Assembly (NCBI GenBank): GCA_964437215.1
Contig: CAYTFZ010000047.1
Coordinates: 1 to 19,860 of the forward strand
Direction of reading: 5' to 3'
DNA length: 19,860 nt
From: JAAYAN01 sp964437215
GTDB taxonomy: Bacteria; Bacteroidota; Ignavibacteria; Ignavibacteriales; Melioribacteraceae
The translations under genes were made by a program, and so were the position numbers. This document shows, one piece after another, positions 15,229 through 19,860 of the stretch (its first letter is position 1; each line of letters starts with the position of its first letter). A model generated the notes under the pieces. The model was not told where the DNA came from, did not search any database, and saw nothing but the letters and a program-made list of their open reading frames with translations.

Positions 15229-16737
15229 ATGAAAAAAAGGAATTATTTAGGCGGAATTGCTTTGTTGCTGCTGGGAGCATTTTTTGGAGCAGTATTAATT
15301 TCAGGTTTTAGTCAGCACAGACCCGAATATGATAATATACAAATTGGCAGCAGTCATCCGCCAATTCAAAATGTAAATGTTGATGCCCAGGCATTTAATA
15401 ATGCTTTTGTAGAAGTTGCTGAAAAAGTTACAAAATCAATTGTTCAGATAACAGTTGTAAGCAGATCAGAATCGAAGGGAGAAATCCCGGAACAGTTTCG
15501 TTTCTTTTTTCCGTTTCGCGATGAATCACCTCAGGAAAGAATGGGAAGCGGCAGCGGTGTAATAATTTCGGAAGACGGCTACATTTTAACTAATAATCAC
15601 GTTGTTGAAAATGCAACTGATGTTAGAGTAGGAATGCTTGATAAGCGCGAATATAAAGCTACTGTTGTAGGAACAGATCCTCTGACTGACCTTGCAGTGA
15701 TAAAAGTTGATGCAAAAGACCTGCCGGCAGCTTACCTTGGGAATTCCGATGATGTTAAAGTGGGGCAGTGGGTAATGGCAATTGGTAACCCTATGTCTTT
15801 AGCTTCCACCGTTACAGCAGGAATTGTCAGTGCTACAAGCCGTGATCTTAATATAATTAGAGATAAAGATAACTATGGAATTGAAGATTTTATCCAGACT
15901 GACGCTGCAATAAATCCTGGAAACAGCGGCGGGGCTTTAGTAGATTTAACAGGTTCAGTTATCGGAATTAACTCGGCAATTGCTACCAACGGAATGACAG
16001 GAAGTTATATCGGTTACGGATTTGCAATTCCTATAAATATTGCAAAATCAGTAGCTAAAGATCTTATTGCCGAAGGAAAGGTTCGCAGAGGATACATCGG
16101 TGTTGGAATAACCGAAGTTGATGCTGCAACAGCAAAAGCAGTGGGACTTGATTCGCCAAAAGGTATTATGATTCAAAATGTTGTTGAAGACGGAGCAGCT
16201 TCAAAAACAGATATTAAACCGGGTGATATTATTCTTAAAATTGACGGTAGAGAAGTAAATAAACCGAATGAATTGCAAGGTTATGTTGCTTCAAAAAGGG
16301 CTGGTTATAAAATTGAACTTGATATTTATAGAGATGGGAAAACATTTAAACGCGAAGTTAATTTAAAAGCCCGTAATAAAGAAGATGATGTTGAGGTTAA
16401 ACAGACAGTTTCAAAGGAAAAACAGAAAAGCAAAGATGAAATGGAAGAAATAAAGTTCGAAAATGTTGGTTTAACAGCAAGAAACCTGACAGAACAGGAA
16501 ATTAAAAATTACAAAGTTGAAAACGGAGTTTTAATTACCGAAGTAAAATCCTACAGTGAAGCTTTTAATAAAAGGCTTTCATCGGGACTTGTAATTGTTG
16601 AAGTTGATAAAAAGAAGATTGATTCCGTATCCGAACTTGAAAAAATATTTGAAAACAAAAGAGGTGATGCAGTACTTCTAAAGGTAGTAACAAAGGATGA
16701 ATCAACACGCTTTGTAGGTTTGGAAATAAGTAAATAA
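15229..16737 (+). CDS. HtrA/DegP-type periplasmic serine protease with two PDZ domains
   Basis: A 502-residue envelope protease and chaperone. Residues 6-27 form a signal peptide or membrane anchor. The trypsin-like domain has the full triad: His124 in TNNHVVENA, Asp154 in PLTDLAVIKV and Ser233 in NPGNSGGALV. PDZ1 follows at about 288-380 (GYIGVGITEV, then KPGDIILKIDGREV). A charged linker (about 383-408) leads to a shorter PDZ2 (about 409-500, GVLITEVKSYSEAF). This is the DegP/DegQ arrangement and the enzyme should degrade misfolded periplasmic proteins. A stretch rich in F and E (85-102) lies where the LA loop sits. The ribosome site GGAGG upstream of the ATG is among the strongest in the window. 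It is the last gene of the pfkB-mtnA-recO-htrA unit and is followed by a strong terminator. Confidence 0.95.
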   Translation: MKKRNYLGGIALLLLGAFFGAVLISGFSQHRPEYDNIQIGSSHPPIQNVNVDAQAFNNAFVEVAEKVTKSIVQITVVSRSESKGEIPEQFRFFFPFRDESPQERMGSGSGVIISEDGYILTNNHVVENATDVRVGMLDKREYKATVVGTDPLTDLAVIKVDAKDLPAAYLGNSDDVKVGQWVMAIGNPMSLASTVTAGIVSATSRDLNIIRDKDNYGIEDFIQTDAAINPGNSGGALVDLTGSVIGINSAIATNGMTGSYIGYGFAIPINIAKSVAKDLIAEGKVRRGYIGVGITEVDAATAKAVGLDSPKGIMIQNVVEDGAASKTDIKPGDIILKIDGREVNKPNELQGYVASKRAGYKIELDIYRDGKTFKREVNLKARNKEDDVEVKQTVSKEKQKSKDEMEEIKFENVGLTARNLTEQEIKNYKVENGVLITEVKSYSEAFNKRLSSGLVIVEVDKKKIDSVSELEKIFENKRGDAVLLKVVTKDESTRFVGLEISK

Positions 16738-16762
16738 TTTAGTAAAATTGGTTTTAAGAATT

Positions 16763-16790
16763 AAAAGCGTCCGGCGCGGACGCTTTTTTT
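16763..16790 (+). terminator. Rho-independent terminator after htrA
   Basis: AAAAGCGTCC, loop GGCGC, GGACGCTTTT: a perfect 10-bp stem ending in a run of seven T. This is the strongest terminator in the window. The aroC start codon lies 25 nt further on. Confidence 0.92.
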
Positions 16791-16815
16791 GTAATATCCT
16801 TAATCAGGAAAATAT

Positions 16816-18024
16816 ATGATAAGATTTTTGACTGCAGGCGAATCACACGGAAAAGCTCTTAACACAATAATAGAAGGCTTCCCTTCGAACATACCTGTTA
16901 AAAATGAATATATAAATATGCACCTTGCACGCCGGCAGATGGGTTACGGCAGGGGATTGAGGATGAAAATTGAAACGGATAAAGCAGAAATCCTTTCGGG
17001 TATCAGGTTTCAAAAAACTTTAGGTTCGCCAATTTCACTTCTTATACGGAATAAGGACTGGGAAAATTGGACAGAAATTATGACTGCAGATGAGAATCTG
17101 GCAAATCCTGAAAAGATTACAATACCTCGTCCGGGGCATGCCGATCTTGTAGGAGTTACAAAGTATAATTTTGATGATATCCGCAATTCAATCGATCGTT
17201 CCAGCGCACGGGAAACTGCTGCAAGGGTAGCAGCCTGTTCAATAGCCCGAAGATTTCTTGAAGAATTAGGAATAACAATTGGCAGTTTTGTTGAAAGTAT
17301 TGGAGGAATATTCCCTAAAGTTAATTTTAGGGAAGAACTATTTATGAATACTGATAATGAATTTAATGCGTGGGAAATATCGCAAAAAGCTGATGAAAGC
17401 CAAGTTAGGGTTTTAGATAAATTGCAGGAAGAAAAAATAATCCGTAAAATTAAAACCGCAAAGAAAAAGGGAGACACGCTTGGCGGCACTTTTTGCACAA
17501 TTGCTTCCGGTATGCCGATAGGTCTTGGCAGTTTTGTTCATTACGATACAAAATTAAATGCCGATATTGCTCATTCAATAATGTCGATAAATGCAGTAAA
17601 AGGTGTAGAAATCGGTACGGGTTTTGAATCTGCTAATCTATACGGTTCGCAATCGCACGATGAAATAAATATTAAAAAAGGTAAAATATCCCGTAAAAGC
17701 AACAGAGCAGGAGGCATTGAAGGCGGTATGTCCACAGGTCTGCCGATTATAGTAAGAGCGGCAATGAAACCTATTGCTACTTTAATGACACCTATAAACA
17801 CTGTTGATTTATCTACTATGGAAGAAACAGAAGCACGAAGAGAAAGAAGTGATTTTGTTGCAGTTCCGGCTTGCGCTGTTATTGCGGAATCGATGCTTGC
17901 CTGGACTGTTGCATCATTTATACTTGATAAGTTCGGCGGTGACTCTTTTGAAGAAACAAAAGAGAATTATAATAATTATAACTCAAAAATCAACGAACGA
18001 TTAATAAGAAATTTCAAGAAATAA
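16816..18024 (+). CDS. aroC: Chorismate synthase
   Basis: A 402-residue cytosolic enzyme that makes chorismate from 5-enolpyruvylshikimate 3-phosphate with reduced FMN, the last step of the shikimate pathway. The family motifs are present: AGESHGKAL with His11, MGYGRGLRMKIE (42-53), LGSPISL, RPGHADLVGVTKY with His108, SIDRSSARETAARVAA (125-140), GGIEGGMSTGLPI and PACAVIAESMLA. Length is slightly above the usual 360-390. The ATG has AGGA upstream and is 25 nt after the htrA terminator. The stop overlaps the following hydrolase start by one base (TAATG), so the two are read as a unit. No other aro gene lies in the window. Confidence 0.97.
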   Translation: MIRFLTAGESHGKALNTIIEGFPSNIPVKNEYINMHLARRQMGYGRGLRMKIETDKAEILSGIRFQKTLGSPISLLIRNKDWENWTEIMTADENLANPEKITIPRPGHADLVGVTKYNFDDIRNSIDRSSARETAARVAACSIARRFLEELGITIGSFVESIGGIFPKVNFREELFMNTDNEFNAWEISQKADESQVRVLDKLQEEKIIRKIKTAKKKGDTLGGTFCTIASGMPIGLGSFVHYDTKLNADIAHSIMSINAVKGVEIGTGFESANLYGSQSHDEINIKKGKISRKSNRAGGIEGGMSTGLPIIVRAAMKPIATLMTPINTVDLSTMEETEARRERSDFVAVPACAVIAESMLAWTVASFILDKFGGDSFEETKENYNNYNSKINERLIRNFKK

Positions 18025-18535
18025 TGTTTCAATATAAATGTTTTATTTTTAATCCTTTTTACGAGAACACCTACATAGTTTGGGATGAAGATTCAAAAGA
18101 GGCTGTAATTATTGATCCTGGCTGTTATGAAGTAAAAGAAGAAAATATTCTAAAGGAATTTATTTCAGATAAATNNNNNNNNNNNNNNNNNNNNNNNNNN
18201 NNNNNNNNNNNNNNNNNNNNNNNNNNNNNNNNNNNNNNNNNNNNNNNNNNNNNNNNNNNNNNNNNNNNNNNNNNCTTTTCACTCCGGGTCATTCTCCCGG
18301 GGAATTTTGTTTTTATTCGGAAAACAGCGGTATCTGTTTTACAGGTGATGTGCTTTTTAATAACAGTATAGGAAGAACTGATCTTTGGGATGGGAATTCT
18401 AAACAATTATTAAATTCAATTAAAACAAGACTTTTGGTTTTGCCGGATAAAACCATTATTTTGCCTGGTCACGGCGATTCCAGCACAATTCTTCAAGAAA
18501 AATTTAATAATCCATATTTAGATTATTATGAATAA
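18024..18535 (+). CDS. Metallo-beta-lactamase-fold hydrolase (glyoxalase II-like), interrupted by assembly gap
   Basis: Two ends of one gene. The N-terminal 50 residues (18024-18174) include FNPFYENTYIVW and AVIIDPGCYE, typical of the small glyoxalase II-like hydrolases. After the N run, 86 residues (from 18275) continue with FTPGHSPGEFCFY, FTGDVLFNNSIGRTDL and ILPGHGDSS, giving the later metal ligands (His of TPGH, Asp of TGD, His of LPGH). The main HxHxDH metal motif lies in the gap. Family length is about 210, so roughly 70-80 residues (210-240 nt) are missing. The two halves are in different frames relative to a 100-nt gap, so the gap size is wrong rather than the gene broken. Substrate is unknown; hydroxyacylglutathione-type thioesters are the common case. 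It overlaps aroC by one base. Confidence 0.88.
18175..18274. other. Assembly gap of 100 N
   Basis: Exactly 100 N inside the hydrolase gene. The left part ends one base into a codon and the right part begins on a codon boundary, so an intact gene needs a gap of 3n+2 bases; 100 does not fit. The length is a placeholder. Confidence 0.97.
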
Positions 18536-18611
18536 AGAGAAAAAATATTGCTCTGTAATTTTTATTTTTAATAAACGATAATTTGATTTGAAAGTTACTG
18601 AATTAAATAAA

Positions 18612-18624
18612 AGGTTTGTAACCT
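18612..18624. repeat. Short inverted repeat in the spacer before the transglycosylase gene
   Basis: AGGTT, TGT, AACCT: 5-bp arms with a 3-nt centre, about 95 nt upstream of the transglycosylase ATG. It is the only GC-bearing symmetric element in the AT-rich spacer 18536-18719 apart from the GTTAC/GTAAC words. It could be an operator half or chance; there is no T run, so it is not a terminator. Confidence 0.25.
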
Positions 18625-18660
18625 GTTTAATAACAAACAAATATAAGTTGATAAATAATA

Positions 18661-18686
18661 AGTTACTTGATTATAACATTGTAACT
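18661..18686. repeat. AGTTAC ... GTAACT inverted repeat upstream of the transglycosylase gene
   Basis: AGTTAC (18661-18666) and GTAACT (18681-18686) face each other across 14 nt, ending 33 nt before the ATG. A further GTTAC at 18594-18598 and GTAAC at 18618-18622 occur earlier in the same 184-bp spacer, alternating in orientation. This could be a repeated regulator site; no protein can be assigned. Confidence 0.3.
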
Positions 18687-18719
18687 GCTTATATTACATA
18701 ATATTAGAAGTGGAAATAA

Positions 18720-19860
18720 ATGAAAAAATACATTATAGTTTTAAGTGTTCTCTTTTTAATATCCTGCGGTTCAGTAAAAACTGATAAATATGAAAAAACT
18801 GATCAGGATACAACTGTAGTTCTAAAAACATCAGTAATTGTTGATAACCTGCTTGAAGACGCACGCCAAAATTACGTAGAAGCAATAAATAATCAGAAAC
18901 TTGGTTTCAAGAAAGAAACAATATCATCATATGAAGCAGCGATGCTTAGCATTAATACTTTATCAAGTTTCCCAGATATTGATGACAATGAAGCATTTAT
19001 TGAACTGGAAAATTCTATAGTAGACGATTATCAAAATTTTGTTGACGAATTGGAATATGTTCCCGAAGGTGCTGAATTTGTTCAGCTTGAGGAATGGAAA
19101 AGCAACAGAGTAGAAGATTTTGATATTGATATTGAAGCTGAATCTATAGACGATTCAACCCTTATCGATAACACTAATGAAATAATGGTAGGAGATTTTC
19201 CGCTTGAAGTTAATGCTTATGTTGAGCAGTATATCGAATACTTCTCAGGTAAAGGAAGACATCATATGGAAAGATGGCTTTCGCGTTCAGGAAGATATTT
19301 CCCGATGATGGCGAAAATATTTGCCGAGGAACAAGTCCCCCAGCAATTGATATTTTTAAGTATGATAGAAAGCGGATTGAATCCTCACGCTCGTTCGTGG
19401 GCAAAAGCTGTGGGAATGTGGCAGTTTATGAAAGGCACAGGCAGACTTTATGATTTAAAAACTGATTTTTACGTTGATGAAAGACGCGATCCTGAAAAAG
19501 CAACAAGAGCTGCGGCAAGACATTTAAGAGATCTATATATAAGTTTGGGAGATTGGTATTTAGCATTAGCAGCATATAATAGCGGTGAAGGCAGGGTAAA
19601 CAGAGCAGTTAAAAAGAGCAGTTCAAATAATTTTTGGGAGATAAGGAAATTTCTCCCAAAAGAAACACGTAATTACGTTCCTCAGTATATTGCTGCAACT
19701 TTAATTGCCAGCGAACCCGAAAAATATGACTTTACTAACATAAAATACGAAAAGCCGATTGAATATAAAGAAAAAGTAATTTACGAAGGGATAGATCTCG
19801 AATTACTTGCCCGCTGTGCTGGGATAGATGTACAGCTTTTAAGAGATATGAATCCTTCTC
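18720..19860 (+). CDS. Membrane-bound lytic murein transglycosylase, MltD type (3' end outside window)
   Basis: The first 380 residues of a lipoprotein lytic transglycosylase; the frame is open to the right edge. The leader MKKYIIVLSVLFLISC has a good lipobox with Cys16, so it is lipid-anchored. Residues 17-160 form a charged, acidic helical region with no family I recognise. The SLT catalytic domain spans about 195-335: the catalytic Glu217 in SMIESGLNPHA, the AVGMWQFM motif (230-237) and AAYNSGEGRVNRA (284-296). It cleaves peptidoglycan glycan strands to 1,6-anhydro ends. The sequence from about 350 looks like the lead into LysM repeats (IDLELLARCAGID, then LLRDMNPS), as in MltD, but complete repeats would lie beyond the edge. 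The ATG follows GTGGAAATAA. It is separated from the hydrolase by 184 bp and likely has its own promoter. Confidence 0.92.
   Translation, partial: MKKYIIVLSVLFLISCGSVKTDKYEKTDQDTTVVLKTSVIVDNLLEDARQNYVEAINNQKLGFKKETISSYEAAMLSINTLSSFPDIDDNEAFIELENSIVDDYQNFVDELEYVPEGAEFVQLEEWKSNRVEDFDIDIEAESIDDSTLIDNTNEIMVGDFPLEVNAYVEQYIEYFSGKGRHHMERWLSRSGRYFPMMAKIFAEEQVPQQLIFLSMIESGLNPHARSWAKAVGMWQFMKGTGRLYDLKTDFYVDERRDPEKATRAAARHLRDLYISLGDWYLALAAYNSGEGRVNRAVKKSSSNNFWEIRKFLPKETRNYVPQYIAATLIASEPEKYDFTNIKYEKPIEYKEKVIYEGIDLELLARCAGIDVQLLRDMNPS

Noticed and set aside
17010..17498. A 162-residue leftward reading frame inside aroC
   Set aside because: Antisense shadow of chorismate synthase; composition is that of reverse-complemented coding DNA.
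18350..18535. A 61-residue gene starting at an internal ATG
   Set aside because: The same frame continues upstream to the gap edge with TPGHSPG and TGD motifs; it is the tail of the interrupted hydrolase.
1..19860. Defence island, prophage, insertion sequence, CRISPR array or biosynthetic cluster
   Set aside because: No transposase, integrase, phage structural gene, spaced direct repeats or large synthase is present; gene content is core metabolism, repair and envelope maintenance.

Overview
The window looks like a chromosomal segment from an AT-rich member of the Bacteroidota/Chlorobi group, most likely the Ignavibacteria lineage. The basis is a PorZ-like propeller protein with a type IX secretion (T9SS) sorting tail, Bacteroidota-style small lipoproteins, a rhomboid protease with a cytosolic tail, low GC, and ATG/TTG starts preceded by GGAG-type ribosome sites. 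Lineage is inferred; there is no rRNA or other marker to confirm it. Two runs of exactly 100 N (14406-14505 and 18175-18274) mark this as a scaffolded draft or metagenome assembly. Both runs hide parts of genes.

Layout. Positions 1-6383 are read leftward. One unit is crp-family regulator > PHP-domain phosphoesterase > ribH (lumazine synthase). The next is the PorZ-like secreted protein > ABC-F ATPase, which ends at a terminator near the left edge. A 210-bp divergent region (6384-6593) holds a palindromic CRP/FNR-type site next to crp and a second inverted repeat upstream of gap. Rightward from there come gap, pgk, a rhomboid protease and a small lipoprotein, with hairpin terminators after gap and after pgk. 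recQ is read leftward (12644-10095) and its 3' end overlaps the lipoprotein gene tail to tail. Rightward from 12813 comes a tight unit: pfkB-family kinase > mtnA (3' end lost in a gap) > recO (5' end lost in the same gap) > htrA/degP-type protease, closed by a strong terminator. Then come aroC > a metallo-beta-lactamase-fold hydrolase (interrupted by the second gap) and an mltD-type lytic transglycosylase that runs off the right edge.

How the genes fit together. Most are core housekeeping genes: lower glycolysis (gap, pgk), cofactor and aromatic synthesis (ribH, aroC), recombination and repair (recQ, recO), ribosome-associated ABC-F, envelope quality control (htrA, rhomboid, MltD) and thiosugar-phosphate salvage (mtnA). 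I do not see a phage, insertion sequence, CRISPR array, RNA gene, defence island or biosynthetic cluster. I found no convincing undescribed system. The points most worth a second look are the hybrid CRP/FNR operator that matches the recognition helix of the adjacent regulator, the hairpins placed directly before the next start codon, and the two assembly gaps, one of which creates a false MtnA-RecO fusion.
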